A DNA stretch of 48,557 nt from the NCBI GenBank assembly GCA_022561145.1, contig JADFRS010000011.1, positions 1-48,557 of the forward strand, in the 5' to 3' direction. This document shows, in pieces, positions 18,944-29,617 of the stretch. Origin of the DNA: Gemmatimonadota bacterium. Lineage in GTDB: Bacteria > Gemmatimonadota > Gemmatimonadetes > Longimicrobiales > Gaopeijiaceae. The position numbers and the translations under genes are program-made. Below the pieces are notes generated by a model that saw only the letters and a program-made list of their open reading frames with translations, made no database searches and was not told the origin of the DNA. Each line of letters opens with the position of its first letter. The stretch's first letter is position 1.

Positions 18944-19896
18944 CGGTCGGGGTCCTTCCCCGGGTCCTCGCGAGGAACTGGCGTCTAAAGCTCGCTGCCG
19001 TCGGCATGGCGGTCTTTCTATGGGCGCTGGTGCGCGTCGAGGGTCCGACCCCGCAGTCCATCTCTGTGCCCGTACGTGTCCAACTTCTCGACTCCGACTT
19101 CATGCTGGTCGATGGGCCTGCTCCGGCGTTCGTAAACGTTCGTTTCGCCGGACCTGTGCGGGAGATCATCCGCCTCGCCCTGGACCGCAGGACAGCGGTC
19201 ATGGTTCCGATAACCGACGTGACCGACACGGACATGGTGGTTGTCCTGCAGCCGGGATGGCTCGCTGTGGAGGGTTACCCAGGAGTCCAGGTGGAGGACA
19301 TCGTCCCGAGCACCATCCGCCTCCATCTCGAACAGATTGAGACGGCGACCATCGCGCTCCGGCTGAACACGACTGGGGAGTTGCCCTCGAGGTTGGCGCT
19401 CACGAGAGCCATGAGCCTGCAGCCCGGGGTGGTGCGGGTTCGCGGTGCGGCGAGCCGGGTTGCGGCGGTGGACACGCTGGATATCCTGCCGGTGAATCTG
19501 TCCAACGTTTCTGATCAAGGGGTGCTGGAGGCGACGGTGGACACCGCTGGATTGGGGCTCCAGGTGGTGCCCATCGAAGTGACAGTGATGGTACCCGTAG
19601 AGCAGTCGGCGGATCGACGGGTTGTCGGCATTCCGGTACGGGCTGGAGACGGCGTCGGAGCCGGTGGCATCGTGATCGCGCCGCCATCCGTCGACCTTAC
19701 TCTGACCGGTGCTCGCACACGGGTGGATGGCGTCAACGTGAGCCGTCTGCGTGTGTTCGTACCCAGCTACGCGCTTCTGGGCATGCGCCCAAGCGAGGAA
19801 CGGCGGGTGCCGATCCACGTGGAAGGAGTGCCGAACTTCGTCACGGTCAAGATGGACGTGGATAGCGTAATGGTTCGGCGCCAGGCGGATCGATGA
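18940..19896 (+). CDS. YbbR-domain membrane protein (CdaR-like)
   Basis: 318 residues. The GTG at 18940 overlaps the stop of the thioredoxin-like gene and gives VTVGVLPRVLARNWRLKLAA. The NWRLKLAAVGMAVFLW segment is the signature N-terminal helix of YbbR proteins. The remainder is several beta-rich YbbR repeats on the outer face of the membrane (breaks near SVPVRVQLL, TIALRLNTTGELP and VPIEVTVMVP). In Firmicutes, CdaR (YbbR) regulates the diadenylate cyclase CdaA and sits between cdaA and glmM. Neither gene is next to it here; tsaD follows with an ATGA overlap. The c-di-AMP link is therefore family knowledge, not shown by context. Confidence 0.82.
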   Translation: MTVGVLPRVLARNWRLKLAAVGMAVFLWALVRVEGPTPQSISVPVRVQLLDSDFMLVDGPAPAFVNVRFAGPVREIIRLALDRRTAVMVPITDVTDTDMVVVLQPGWLAVEGYPGVQVEDIVPSTIRLHLEQIETATIALRLNTTGELPSRLALTRAMSLQPGVVRVRGAASRVAAVDTLDILPVNLSNVSDQGVLEATVDTAGLGLQVVPIEVTVMVPVEQSADRRVVGIPVRAGDGVGAGGIVIAPPSVDLTLTGARTRVDGVNVSRLRVFVPSYALLGMRPSEERRVPIHVEGVPNFVTVKMDVDSVMVRRQADR

Positions 19897-20939
19897 GCGG
19901 GCTGCTGGTCTTCGGTCTCGAGACCAGCTGCGACGAAACGGCCGCAGCGGTGATCGAGGCTCCCGGCACCATTCGTGGTCACGTGATCCTTTCCCAGGAT
20001 GTGCACGAGGTCTACGGCGGGGTCGTGCCCGAGTTGGCCGCCCGGGCTCATCTCCGGCGAGTGGACGAAGTGGTGACCGAAACCCTCAACCGAGCCGGAT
20101 GCTCGCTCGAGGATATCGACGCCTTCGGTGTCACGGCCGGGCCGGGCCTCATCGGAGCCCTGTTGGTTGGGACGTCTTGGGCCAAGGCCGTTGCGTACGG
20201 GCTCGGCCGTCCGTTGGTCGCGGTCCACCATATGGAGGCGCACCTGTTCGCTCCCTCCTTGGAAGACCCCGACGCACAGCCACCCTTTGTGGCACTCCTC
20301 GTTTCCGGTGGGCATACGCTCCTGCTGCACGTCCAGGAATGGGGGCGTTACCGTCTCTTGGGCGAGACCCGCGATGATGCGGCAGGCGAGGCCTTCGACA
20401 AAGTTGCCAAGTTGCTTGGGCTCTCCTATCCAGGCGGGCCGGCGATTCAGGAGATCGCCGAGGAGGGGAGCCGGACTCGCCATCGCCTACCGCGGCCCCT
20501 GCTCAAGAAGGGTCAGGAGTTGGGCAGCGCAGAGTATTACGACTTCTCGTTCAGCGGCCTCAAGACTGCCGTCGCCACGCTCGTCTCGGAGTTGTCGAAC
20601 GCGGGTACTCTTGCGAATGAACGGGCCAATGTGGCGGCATGCTTTCAGGAAGCTGCCATCGATGTGCTGGCCAGCAAGACGATGCGTGCCGTGGAGGTTA
20701 CGCGCTGCCGGCGCGTCCTGTTGGGAGGAGGCGTGGCGGCGAACCGGCGATTGCGGGAAGAGCTCACGGAACGGCTCGGAGCCGATGGGCGGCTTTTTGC
20801 CGCGTCCGACCGCCTGTCTCTGGACAACGGAGCCATGGTGGCACGGGCAGCTCTGTTCAGGCTGGAGCGAGACGAGGTCGCACCCCTGGATGCTTCTGCG
20901 AATGCGAAACTGCCCTTCCCTGGGTTGATCAGGGAGTAG
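19893..20939 (+). CDS. tsaD: tRNA N6-adenosine threonylcarbamoyltransferase TsaD
   Basis: 348 residues; transfers threonylcarbamoyl to A37 of ANN-decoding tRNAs with TsaB/TsaE. N-terminal LVFGLETSCDETAAAV, the metal-binding HHMEAHLFAP, the ASKHA phosphate motifs LLVSGGHTLL and GGGVAANRRLR, and the C-terminal DNGAMVARAA block are all present. The ATG overlaps the previous stop (ATGA). tsaB, tsaE and tsaC are not in the window. Confidence 0.97.
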   Translation: MSGLLVFGLETSCDETAAAVIEAPGTIRGHVILSQDVHEVYGGVVPELAARAHLRRVDEVVTETLNRAGCSLEDIDAFGVTAGPGLIGALLVGTSWAKAVAYGLGRPLVAVHHMEAHLFAPSLEDPDAQPPFVALLVSGGHTLLLHVQEWGRYRLLGETRDDAAGEAFDKVAKLLGLSYPGGPAIQEIAEEGSRTRHRLPRPLLKKGQELGSAEYYDFSFSGLKTAVATLVSELSNAGTLANERANVAACFQEAAIDVLASKTMRAVEVTRCRRVLLGGGVAANRRLREELTERLGADGRLFAASDRLSLDNGAMVARAALFRLERDEVAPLDASANAKLPFPGLIRE

Positions 20940-20977
20940 AGCTTGTCTGGTCGTCGATCAACTGCGAAAGGTGAACA

Positions 20978-21844
20978 GTGTATCCTATTTTCTTCGATCT
21001 GCCCGAATGGTTCCCCATACTGGGTGGTGACCCGATTACGTCATTCGGCGTGTTCATGTTCTTCGCCTTTCTCACCGGCGGCATTCTGCTGCGCTCGGAG
21101 ATGGACCGTGTTGGTCTAGAGGCCGATAAGGCCTGGGACGTGCTCTTCATGACTGTGATAGGTGGGGTGCTGGGTGCCAAGATCTATTACATCCTGCTCA
21201 ACTACCCGCAACTCATGGAAAACCCGCGCGCCCTGATCTTCTCGAGGGGCGGCATGGTCTGGTACGGTGGATTCTTGGGTGCCACGGGCCTGATCATGTG
21301 GGAGTTACGCCGCAGCAAGATTCCGCTTCCCAAGATGTCGGACATTGCGGCGGCTCCGTTGGCGATTGGGTATGCGGTGGGCCGCATCGGGTGCTTCCTC
21401 GTGGGAGACGACTACGGCCGTCCCACCGCCTCCTGGGTTGGCATCAAATTCCCCCAGGGTACGCCGGCGACGCGGGTCGACGCACTGGAGAGCCATTTCG
21501 GAATTCAGGTCGATCCAGCGATCGTCGAGCAGTTCGGCCAGGTTGTTCCCGTACATCCGACTCAGCTCTACGAGATCGGGATGTCGATCGGAATCTTTTT
21601 CCTGCTCTGGCATTTCCGCTCGCATGAACACCGGGCCGGCTTCACATGGATGCTATGGATGATCCTGATGGGGGCCGAGCGCTTTCTGGTCGAAATCGTG
21701 CGTGTGAAAGACGACAGGTTCTTCGGGCCGCTGACCCTCGCGCAGGTATTGAGCCTGGCCCTGATCGCTGCGGGCATTTACGGCCTGTCGCGCACGTGGA
21801 AGCGTGCAGGGGGTGAGGCAGGCGCCGAAACGGCGCCCGCCTGA
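20978..21844 (+). CDS. lgt: Prolipoprotein diacylglyceryl transferase
   Basis: 288 residues, GTG start with AAAGGTGA upstream. Polytopic inner-membrane enzyme that adds diacylglycerol to the lipobox cysteine of exported prolipoproteins. Landmarks: SRGGMVWYGGFLGA, the catalytic-region GYAVGRIGCFLVGDDYGRPT (an HGRxGN-like block) and VHPTQLYEIG. It would serve the lipoprotein-like NamZ and NagZ proteins encoded later in the window. Confidence 0.94.
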   Translation: MYPIFFDLPEWFPILGGDPITSFGVFMFFAFLTGGILLRSEMDRVGLEADKAWDVLFMTVIGGVLGAKIYYILLNYPQLMENPRALIFSRGGMVWYGGFLGATGLIMWELRRSKIPLPKMSDIAAAPLAIGYAVGRIGCFLVGDDYGRPTASWVGIKFPQGTPATRVDALESHFGIQVDPAIVEQFGQVVPVHPTQLYEIGMSIGIFFLLWHFRSHEHRAGFTWMLWMILMGAERFLVEIVRVKDDRFFGPLTLAQVLSLALIAAGIYGLSRTWKRAGGEAGAETAPA

Positions 21845-21849
21845 GAAGA

Positions 21850-22707
21850 ATGCTGACGATCCTCCAGGGGTCGGACCTACATTTCGGCTCTGCCTACGAT
21901 CCGGAGGCCGGCGAGGCGTTCCGGCGGGCCATTGAAGAGAGCGCCCCCGACCTGGTGGTGATCACCGGAGACCTCACGCAGAGGGCCAAAGTGCGGGAGT
22001 ACCGGGAGGCTCAGGGGTTCTTGGGTTCGCTCGGCGACATCCCCATCGTGGTGACACCCGGAAACCACGACGTCCCTCTCTATCGGGCGTTCGAACGGCT
22101 CCTGGCCCCCTTCGGAAACTACCGACGCTACATCAGTCCAGACCTGGATACTGTGACCCGGGTTCCAGGAGCCGTTGTGGTGGCCCTGAGCACGGCCGCA
22201 CCGCACCGCGCCATCGTCAACGGACGACTTCAGCCGAGGCAACTGGAGTTTGCGGCACGGATCTTCCAAGAGAGCCATGCGCACGAAGTCAGAATCGTGG
22301 TGGCGCACCATCCACTGGTGGCCGCGCCCGACTCGGAACCAGCCGAGCCGATGCCCGATGCGGCCCGGATTCTGGACGCCATTCGGGACATGGGTGCGGA
22401 GTTGGTCATGGGAGGGCATTTTCATCGAGGGTTCGTGTTACGTTCGTCTGCCGTGTGCCCAGCGCACGAGGGGGCCGACGAGGTTGTGCTGGCGTACAGC
22501 GGCACCGCCACGTCCACCCGGGGCCGGGTGAGTGAGGTCTCAAAGAACAGTTTTCATCTACTCATGATCGAAGAGGATACGATCAAAGTGGAGCACAAGC
22601 TTCTGAACCGGGACTCGATGACGTTCGAATTTCTGTGCGAGACGATACTTCCGAGACGGGGTCGCCCGTCCGGCGCCGTCTCATCTTCGAGTGTGCTGCG
22701 CCGGTGA
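21850..22707 (+). CDS. Calcineurin-like metallophosphoesterase
   Basis: 285 residues with the full dinuclear metal set: SDLHFG (DxH), ITGDLT (GD), TPGNHD (GNH[DE]), VAHHP and GGHFHRG (GHxH). No signal peptide, so probably cytoplasmic. The layout (short N-terminal strand, ~250-residue core) is like class III cyclic-nucleotide phosphodiesterases (CpdA/Rv0805) and also like UDP-diacylglucosamine hydrolases; the substrate cannot be decided. It starts 5 bases after lgt. Its stop overlaps the next small gene, placing it in the envelope-assembly operon. Confidence 0.85.
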   Translation: MLTILQGSDLHFGSAYDPEAGEAFRRAIEESAPDLVVITGDLTQRAKVREYREAQGFLGSLGDIPIVVTPGNHDVPLYRAFERLLAPFGNYRRYISPDLDTVTRVPGAVVVALSTAAPHRAIVNGRLQPRQLEFAARIFQESHAHEVRIVVAHHPLVAAPDSEPAEPMPDAARILDAIRDMGAELVMGGHFHRGFVLRSSAVCPAHEGADEVVLAYSGTATSTRGRVSEVSKNSFHLLMIEEDTIKVEHKLLNRDSMTFEFLCETILPRRGRPSGAVSSSSVLRR

Positions 22708-22904
22708 CACGCTTTCATATCGAGCGAGAGCCGGGTACCAGGGAGAACGTGGGCGCTCTGGCCGTTACGCTGGGTGTCGCTGCGGTGACGTTCTACGTAG
22801 TACGGGCGTTCCTGGCGCGCGAGACGGTGGAGAGCGGTGGCGCGGCCCCACACGACCCTTCAAGAGCGCTGCCTTCGCCCGATGTCCCGGACGAAACGGC
22901 ATGA
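22704..22904 (+). CDS. Small single-pass membrane protein, unknown function
   Basis: 66 residues from GTG 22704, which overlaps the phosphoesterase stop (GTGA). Its stop overlaps the ATG of the Omp85 gene (ATGA), so it is tightly coupled on both sides. Layout: a short charged N-terminus (TRFHIEREPGTRENVG), one membrane helix (ALAVTLGVAAVTFYVVRAFL) and a ~25-residue Pro/Asp-rich tail. A longer in-frame form from 22635 would overlap the phosphoesterase and is less likely. I do not recognise the family. Its coupling suggests expression with TamA/TamB-like proteins. Confidence 0.65.
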   Translation: MTRFHIEREPGTRENVGALAVTLGVAAVTFYVVRAFLARETVESGGAAPHDPSRALPSPDVPDETA

Positions 22905-25135
22905 TCTCGCGTAGTGTCCGTTTTGCTGTCTGGGCGGTGGTGCTCGGCCCGGCATTCGCCCGTCCGGTCTCGGCACAGGTAGTACGTGTCGAGGTCATGG
23001 CGCTCAGCTTTTCGGGAAACGAGACCCTCTCGAGTGACTCACTGGCACGCGCGATCGTCAACCGGAGGTCGGAGTGCCGATCATTCGTTCTGGCGCCTTT
23101 CTGCTTGTTTCGCACGGGCTTCGCGCGCACGGAACGATTCCTTCGTGAGCGGGAACTGCCGCGCGATATCGCGCGCCTGCGCCTTTACTATCACGACCGG
23201 GGGTTCCGTGAGGCCGCCGTCGATACCGTCATCAGCCGACCCAACGACAGGGAGATCCGGATTCGCTTCGACATCGACGAGGGGCGGCCGGTGATGATCT
23301 CGGAGTTGGCCGTGACCGGTGTGGAAGGTCTCGAAGCGCTCGAACTCGAGTCTGTTCTTCCGCTCCAGATCGAAGAGCGCTTCAGCCGGATCCGGCTGAA
23401 CGCTGCTCGCGACACACTTCGCATGCGACTGCAGAACCAAGGGTATCCGCACGCGGACGTCTTCATCAGCTCCCAAATCCTGTCAGGGAGTTACAAAGCG
23501 AGCGTCACGTTCGAGGTAGATTCGGGTCCATACGCCGCCTTTGGCCCGATCTCGGTTAGCGGCAATCGGCGGCTGTCCGACCGCGTGATCCGGAGAATGC
23601 TCCCCTTCAGCGAGGGTGACGAGTACTCCCGTGAGGCCACGCTCTTGGGCCAGCGAAACCTGTTCAACCTGGAAATCATCAGCAGTGCTCAGGTCGTCGA
23701 TACGCTGAGCGTGGGTGAGGTAGTGCCCATCGAGGTGAAGGTGGCCGAAGGAAGCGTGCACCGTGTTCGTGCGGGTCTCGGATGGAGCACGATCGATTGC
23801 CTGAATACCGAGGGACGGTGGACCAGCCGCAACTTTCTCGGCGGCGCACGCCGCTTGCAGTTGAGGGCCAGGCTTTCGAACATCCTGGCCGAGGAGATGC
23901 ACGACACGGTTTGCGGGCAGGCGGGCGTCGGGGAGTTCGGCGATCTCAACTGGCTGGTGTCGGCCGACTTCACGCAGCCCTGGATTTTTTCCTCACGGTA
24001 CTCTCTGAGCTCTGAGCTGTTCTTCGAGCGGCAGAGCCTACAAGACGTCTTTGTGCGCCAGGCCGTTGGCATCGATCTCGGCCTGGTACGGCGTTTCCGG
24101 GCAGGCACGACTGTCACCCTGTCCTATCGGCCGGAGTTGACTAGCCTCGACGCGGCCGAAGTGTTCTTCTGTACGAGTTTCCTGGTGTGTACGCCCACGG
24201 ACATCAACGTGCTTCAAAGCGCCAACTGGCTTGCCCCCGTCGGTGTCAGCTTGGGTCAGGATCGGACGAATCGCATACTGAACCCTACCCGTGGTTACTC
24301 CGCCGTGCTGGATGTGGAACTCGCCTCGGATTTGACTGGCTCTGATTTCTCGTACAACAGGGTGTTCGCGCAGGTCGCCGCGTACCGCGAGGCGTCTCAC
24401 GGTCAGGTCCTGGCGGTCCGTGTCCGGGGCGGTTGGGTTGGTGCCGGCACCTTCGGGTTGCTGCGGAGCGTGGGTGACATCATCCATCCACAGAAGCGCT
24501 TCTACGGCGGCGGACCCAATAGCGTTAGAGGTTTCGGCCAGAACCAGCTCGGTCCGCGGGTGCTGACGGTCGATGTGCGCACGCTGGTGTTCCCGGCCAC
24601 AGCCGAGGGAGTTGCGGCGTGCCTTCCCGATGAAGTCGTGGACCTGTCGTGCGACGCGGGTAGTCTCGCGGATGGGCAGTTCGACACGCCCCGCCCGACC
24701 GGTGGTCGAGTGATCCTCGAAGGCAGCCTGGAGTTCCGCTTCCCCATCCAGGAGGGGAGGTTCGAGGCGGCCACGTTCGTCGACGTGGGGCAGGTCTGGT
24801 CCGAAAACGAGCGTATCGACCTGGGTGACCTGCAGGTCACGCCAGGGATCGGCATTCGGTATAGGAGTCCGGTGGGCCCCATTCGCATCGATCTCGGCTA
24901 CCGCACACGGGGTGGAGAAATGCTCCAGGTCGTGACCTCGCAGATTCGCCCGTTCATCGCCGGGCTGGACGACCCCGATGACCGGCTCCAGCGAGTCGTC
25001 GCCGGCGAGATCCGCACGTTGGATTACGTGCTGGACGACGATTTGGCGTTGCTGTCGCGCGTTCGTTTCGGGGAGGCCGACGCATTCTCGCTGAGCCGGC
25101 TCCAGCTCCATTTCTCGATTGGCCAGGCGTTCTGA
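22901..25135 (+). CDS. Omp85 outer-membrane assembly protein (TamA/BamA family)
   Basis: 744 residues. The signal peptide is cleaved after about residue 25 (PVSA/Q). About three POTRA-like units are recognisable (starting near VEVMALSFSGNETL, ISELAVTGVEGLEAL and FGPISVSGNRRLSD). A C-terminal 16-stranded-type barrel (surface antigen domain) follows, with the Omp85 lid-loop motif SVRGFGQNQLGPR. The chain ends in phenylalanine (HFSIGQAF), the usual outer-membrane insertion signal. Three POTRAs and the tamB gene 2 bases downstream favour a TamA-like role in inserting outer-membrane proteins or in envelope lipid transport. BamA proper usually has five POTRAs and neighbours such as skp/lpxD. The ATG 22901 start is fixed by the overlap with the small gene. 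Confidence 0.9.
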   Translation: MISRSVRFAVWAVVLGPAFARPVSAQVVRVEVMALSFSGNETLSSDSLARAIVNRRSECRSFVLAPFCLFRTGFARTERFLRERELPRDIARLRLYYHDRGFREAAVDTVISRPNDREIRIRFDIDEGRPVMISELAVTGVEGLEALELESVLPLQIEERFSRIRLNAARDTLRMRLQNQGYPHADVFISSQILSGSYKASVTFEVDSGPYAAFGPISVSGNRRLSDRVIRRMLPFSEGDEYSREATLLGQRNLFNLEIISSAQVVDTLSVGEVVPIEVKVAEGSVHRVRAGLGWSTIDCLNTEGRWTSRNFLGGARRLQLRARLSNILAEEMHDTVCGQAGVGEFGDLNWLVSADFTQPWIFSSRYSLSSELFFERQSLQDVFVRQAVGIDLGLVRRFRAGTTVTLSYRPELTSLDAAEVFFCTSFLVCTPTDINVLQSANWLAPVGVSLGQDRTNRILNPTRGYSAVLDVELASDLTGSDFSYNRVFAQVAAYREASHGQVLAVRVRGGWVGAGTFGLLRSVGDIIHPQKRFYGGGPNSVRGFGQNQLGPRVLTVDVRTLVFPATAEGVAACLPDEVVDLSCDAGSLADGQFDTPRPTGGRVILEGSLEFRFPIQEGRFEAATFVDVGQVWSENERIDLGDLQVTPGIGIRYRSPVGPIRIDLGYRTRGGEMLQVVTSQIRPFIAGLDDPDDRLQRVVAGEIRTLDYVLDDDLALLSRVRFGEADAFSLSRLQLHFSIGQAF

Positions 25136-25137
25136 AC

Positions 25138-28100
25138 GTGCGGTTCCGGCGATTCCTGCGATACGGCGGCGTAGCCGCGGTAGCTCTTCTTGTCGGTGGG
25201 GCAGGCAGCTTTCTGTTCCTGACACGCACGGCCACCGGGCAGACGTTTGTGCTCAGGCAGATCCTGCAACGCCTCGACGGCGTGGTGAACGGTGAGATCG
25301 AGGTGGCGCGCATCACGTCACCTCGGCTGCTCCGTGAGGCAACGCTCCATGGTGTTAGGATCTCGACCCGCGACGGAGGCCCGTTCTTCCAGGTGGACTC
25401 GCTGACGGCCCAATACTCCGTGCGGGACCTTTTGGCGCGGAACTACGTCTTCGCGGGAGTGGAATTGTGGAGGCCGGTCGTATCAATCACCAGGGCGGCG
25501 GGGGGGGCCGCGTACAATGCGGCGGTAGTGCTTGGCTTGACCGGAGATCCGCGGAGTCGCCCGCCTCCCCAGGATAGGGCTGGGGCGCCGCCCGTAACGT
25601 TCATTCTCGAGAACGTGGTTTTGCATGACGGACGTGTAGAGGTCGCTTTCCCGGTCTTGGGTAGTACTTCCGGCCGTGCTCTCACGCGAGTGGACCCAAC
25701 CGGCGCGGGCCTGCAGCGAACGATCACGTTCAACCATATCGATGCCGTGCTGCCTCGCGTGGGAATCGTGGACCCGGAGGTCGAGGGGATTCGCGTCGAG
25801 GTCGAACATTGGAGCATGGTCGGTAACGTCGTTACCGACCCGTTCACCCTATCCGACTTCAGTGGCCGTATTGAGGTGAGAGGCCGGCGGGCCAGTATCC
25901 GTGCCGAGGTGCTACGCCTTCCCGACACGGAGGGAGGAGGTCTCGCCACCGTCGACTGGGGTGGGGAAGACGGGGTGACGGTGAGTGTGGATGTGTCCGC
26001 ACCCAAGTTGTCACTGCGTGATCTTCGATGGCTCGATCCTCGACTCCCCGACGGCGTCGGTTGGGCGACGATCGGTTTCGAGACCGGCCCGACAGGTAGC
26101 GGGTTTCGATGGTCGGGAGCCCGTCTCGACTTGGGTGGCGGTGTCATCACGGGCGACGGCCAGGTGCGGTTCTCCGCAGATCGAGGGACCGTTACGATCG
26201 AAGACGTCGCGCTCGGCTTCGAGGGGTTCGATCTGGCCCAGATGGAGCCGTTCATCGATCGACGGCTGCCGGTGGACGGCCTCTTGGACGGAGATCTTCG
26301 GCTCGATGGTCCGCTGGACCGTCTCGTGCTCGACGGTGCCCTCACGCTGACGCGCTCGACGGGTGTCACATCCGGTGAGTTCGATGGCGCGCTCCGGTTG
26401 CTCCAACCCTATGGCACTCGAGACCTGACGGTCCGGTTCAGCACCCTCGACTATGGTGCGCTCGAGGGCTTGCTTCCCAGCATCCCGCTTACGGGTGCTG
26501 GTCCGGTGCGGATCCATGCGGACGGAACGCTCGACACCGGGGTGAGCCTCTCGGTGGACGCTGGGCATCGTGGAACCGGCGGCAGAGAATCCACTGTGCG
26601 CGCTCGCGGAACCGTGACCGAGGTCGATGGCGAGACGGTCGTCGACCTTCAGATCGATCTCGAGCCCTTGGACCTGTCCTCTGTTGTGCGGCTTCCCTCG
26701 GGCCTGGCACCCCTCGGTGAGGTGGTAGGCAGAGTGACGGTCACCGGCCCCTTCTCGGATCTATCAATCACGGCTGAATTAGGCGCACAGTCCGGCGTGC
26801 TGATTGTGGATGCGCGGTTCGACGCGAGCGATCCGTTGGCCGAGTACGAACTGAGAATCAGCGCGACTCGGTACGCATTGTCCGCAGTGATTCCCGACCT
26901 GCCCGACACGACGACCGTGTCGGGCACGCTGGTGGTTTCCGGCGGGAGGGATGAGGCGGGAATAGCGCGGGCTGCGGGTGAACTTCGCCTGCGCTCTTCC
27001 AAGATTGGACCGCTGCGAGTGGATAGCGCTGCAGCGACGGTGTCCCTCGGTGCGGGCCTCGTCTCGGTCGACACGGTCTGGGCGCTGGTCGCGGGCCTGG
27101 ACGTGAGCGGCACGGGGACGCTGGCTGTGGTCGAAGACGGTGAGCCTGGACATCTCTCCCTCGAGTTCGAGGCCGAGTCTCTAGCCGGGCTCCAGGGGCT
27201 CTTTTTCGGTGAAAACGTAATTGCGAGGGATCGCCTATCGACCCTGGAACGAGAGAGCCTGCTCATCGACGGCGTCGATCTGGACACCCTACCCTTGAGC
27301 GAAGACATTCGCGTCGGTGGTGGCCTCGTGGGCCGGATGACGCTGGACGGCGGCCTTTACGCGTTTTCGGTCGCCGGGTCCGCCTCGCTCGATCATGGTG
27401 TGTTGGGCAGGCACTCCGTGGGCGCGGCCGACATCACGTTCGATGCCACCGGGCTCCCCACCCGACAGCCCAGGATCCAGATCGACGTAGAGGCCGACTC
27501 GCTGCGCATCATGGAGCGAGCGTTCGCGGGTGGAACCGCTCGATTGGAGTATAGGGATCCGAGGGGCACGCTGAATATTTTTCTTTCGCGTGACGATACG
27601 GAAGACTATCTCGCACGCATCGCCTTCGAGGCCGACTCGGTCCAGCGCATCCTGCATATCGACGAGCTGAGACTGCGCTTCGCGGACGAGCGTTGGAATC
27701 TCGGCGGTCCGGCAACGGTCTCCTGGGATCCTGACGGGCTCACCTTCCGTGACCTGAGAATCATTCGACCCGGAGCCGGCGGCCTGCGCTTCCGAGTCGA
27801 CGGGCGCTATCCGTTCGACGGCCCCGCCAGCCTGGACCTCGCCGTGGAGCGGCTGGATCTGGCCCGCCTGGATCATCTACTTCAACTCCCTGGTACGCTC
27901 GAAGGCCTGGTGAGCCTCGATATGACGGTGCTCGGGACCGCGGACCAACCCGAGATCACCACTAGCTTCCGAGCGGACGATTTCCGGTATCAGGACTTCG
28001 CCTTCGGAGCGCTCCACGGCACCCTGGACTATCGCGACAACAGCCTTACTGGCGAGGTGAATGTCGTCGAGAGCGGTCGGCAGGTCATGCACCTGACGGG

Positions 28101-29610
28101 CAGGGCTCCGGCTCGACTGGTCCTCGATACACTTGGGTTCGGCATCCCAGACGAACCGATCGACCTCCGGGTGGTCGCCGACACGCTTCCTCTGGCTATG
28201 CTGCTCGCGCTCACCGAAGGATTCAGCGACGTGACCGGAAGCATCGACGGTGAGGTGCACCTTGGAGGGACCGCGCACCACCTGGCGCCTTCCGGCACGC
28301 TGCGGATTGAAGGTGCGGGAGTCACTATCGATGGATTGGGCGTGCGACAGACGGATGTGAGCGCCACGCTCGTGCTTTCTGAGGATGGCAGCGTTCGGGT
28401 GGATGGAAGAGCGAGGGCAGGTGGAACGGCGCGCGTCACGGGCACGGTCACGCTGGACCCGGCCACCGACCCCGGGTTCGCCCTCACGCTGGAGCTCGAC
28501 CGATTCCAGGGCGTCGATCGTCGAGACGTTACGGGCTTGCTGAGCGGTGAGGTGAGGCTCGGTGGATCGTATAGGAGTCCGGTCCTGACGGGAGAACTGA
28601 CGGTGGATGAGGGCACGCTCTTCGTCGAGGAATTTCAGCGCGCCAGCGTTGTCGTCGACCTCGACGACGACGCGTTCCTCGACCCTGTCGACCCGACGCT
28701 CGTGGCTCTCAGGCCACTCTTGGGTGGGGCGAATCCGTTCCTCCGCAACATCCGCATGGAAGACCTCACGCTCACCGTGGCCAGGGACACGTGGATCCGC
28801 AGCGAGGTGATGAATGTCGAGCTGGGTGGGGAACTTCAGGTGCTCTACGACCGGCAGGCACAGGATCTCGCGATGGTCGGTAACCTGGAGGCGGTGCGTG
28901 GCTCGTACGAGGCGTTGGGCCGCCCGTTCCAGGTCACCGGCGGCTCGCTCCAGTTCGTAGGCACTTCGGGGATCAACCCCAATCTGGACATCCAGGCCGA
29001 CAACCGGATCCGTACCGCCGACGGCCTCCGCTTCACGATCACGGCCAGCCTCACGGGAACGCTCCTGACACCTCAGGTGAACTTCACCAGTGATCAGGCC
29101 GGTGTGGGCCAAGCGGATCTTCTCAGCTATCTGGTCTTCGGTAGGCCCAGCTATGCCATTGCATCGGGCCAGTCCGCCCAGGTGCGGGGGGCGGCCAGCG
29201 CCCTGCTGGGCTCGGGGCTCACTTTGGGGCTCAGTACCTTCAGCAACCGGCTCGGATCGGAGCTTGCGCGTGGCTTGGGACTGGGTGTGGACTACCTGTC
29301 CATCAGCCAGCAAGACCTTGCGTTGGGCGGAGAAGGCACGGGCGGCACGCTCGGAACGATGGTGGTGGAGACGGGATGGTACTTGGCCGAGGACCTCTTC
29401 GTGGTGCTACTCCTGAGTCCGTTGGCCGGGTCGAGGACGTGCAGCACGCTCTCCGGCGCGCGCTTCGAGTGGGCCGCATCCGACAGCTATTCCATCCAGG
29501 CGTTCTTCGAGGATCCCTGCTTCCGTAGCCGTGTCGTCGGGTTCGGCGCCCTAGGCCCCCAAAGCAGCACGAGCGTGGGCCTCTCCCTCTTCCGGGAGTG
29601 GGGCTACTGA
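25138..29610 (+). CDS. tamB: TamB/AsmA-like translocation and assembly module protein
   Basis: 1490 residues, GTG start. One N-terminal inner-membrane helix (about 9-31) is followed by a very long repetitive beta-rich periplasmic region of the AsmA/TamB type, with many short hydrophobic strands ending in D-x-S/T patterns. The C-terminal DUF490 domain carries the usual signature [18 protein letters not shown], then [12 protein letters not shown] and the final LFREWGY. TamB bridges the inner and outer membranes; current views favour phospholipid transport as well as outer-membrane protein assembly. It follows the Omp85 gene by 2 bases, a classic tamA-tamB arrangement. Length is in the usual 1200-1600 range. 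Confidence 0.93.
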   Translation: MRFRRFLRYGGVAAVALLVGGAGSFLFLTRTATGQTFVLRQILQRLDGVVNGEIEVARITSPRLLREATLHGVRISTRDGGPFFQVDSLTAQYSVRDLLARNYVFAGVELWRPVVSITRAAGGAAYNAAVVLGLTGDPRSRPPPQDRAGAPPVTFILENVVLHDGRVEVAFPVLGSTSGRALTRVDPTGAGLQRTITFNHIDAVLPRVGIVDPEVEGIRVEVEHWSMVGNVVTDPFTLSDFSGRIEVRGRRASIRAEVLRLPDTEGGGLATVDWGGEDGVTVSVDVSAPKLSLRDLRWLDPRLPDGVGWATIGFETGPTGSGFRWSGARLDLGGGVITGDGQVRFSADRGTVTIEDVALGFEGFDLAQMEPFIDRRLPVDGLLDGDLRLDGPLDRLVLDGALTLTRSTGVTSGEFDGALRLLQPYGTRDLTVRFSTLDYGALEGLLPSIPLTGAGPVRIHADGTLDTGVSLSVDAGHRGTGGRESTVRARGTVTEVDGETVVDLQIDLEPLDLSSVVRLPSGLAPLGEVVGRVTVTGPFSDLSITAELGAQSGVLIVDARFDASDPLAEYELRISATRYALSAVIPDLPDTTTVSGTLVVSGGRDEAGIARAAGELRLRSSKIGPLRVDSAAATVSLGAGLVSVDTVWALVAGLDVSGTGTLAVVEDGEPGHLSLEFEAESLAGLQGLFFGENVIARDRLSTLERESLLIDGVDLDTLPLSEDIRVGGGLVGRMTLDGGLYAFSVAGSASLDHGVLGRHSVGAADITFDATGLPTRQPRIQIDVEADSLRIMERAFAGGTARLEYRDPRGTLNIFLSRDDTEDYLARIAFEADSVQRILHIDELRLRFADERWNLGGPATVSWDPDGLTFRDLRIIRPGAGGLRFRVDGRYPFDGPASLDLAVERLDLARLDHLLQLPGTLEGLVSLDMTVLGTADQPEITTSFRADDFRYQDFAFGALHGTLDYRDNSLTGEVNVVESGRQVMHLTGRAPARLVLDTLGFGIPDEPIDLRVVADTLPLAMLLALTEGFSDVTGSIDGEVHLGGTAHHLAPSGTLRIEGAGVTIDGLGVRQTDVSATLVLSEDGSVRVDGRARAGGTARVTGTVTLDPATDPGFALTLELDRFQGVDRRDVTGLLSGEVRLGGSYRSPVLTGELTVDEGTLFVEEFQRASVVVDLDDDAFLDPVDPTLVALRPLLGGANPFLRNIRMEDLTLTVARDTWIRSEVMNVELGGELQVLYDRQAQDLAMVGNLEAVRGSYEALGRPFQVTGGSLQFVGTSGINPNLDIQADNRIRTADGLRFTITASLTGTLLTPQVNFTSDQAGVGQADLLSYLVFGRPSYAIASGQSAQVRGAASALLGSGLTLGLSTFSNRLGSELARGLGLGVDYLSISQQDLALGGEGTGGTLGTMVVETGWYLAEDLFVVLLLSPLAGSRTCSTLSGARFEWAASDSYSIQAFFEDPCFRSRVVGFGALGPQSSTSVGLSLFREWGY

Positions 29611-29617
29611 TGGATAG

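Noticed and set aside
22901-25135. Calling this gene the essential BamA
   Set aside because: Only about three POTRA units are visible and tamB follows directly, which fits TamA better. The general Omp85 call was kept because a BamA role cannot be excluded.
27877-29313. Minus-strand open frame (478 codons) inside tamB, with similar ones at 24038-25225 and 39769-41436
   Set aside because: Composition is Arg/His/Gln-rich with no domain, fully inside real genes on the other strand; shadow frames.
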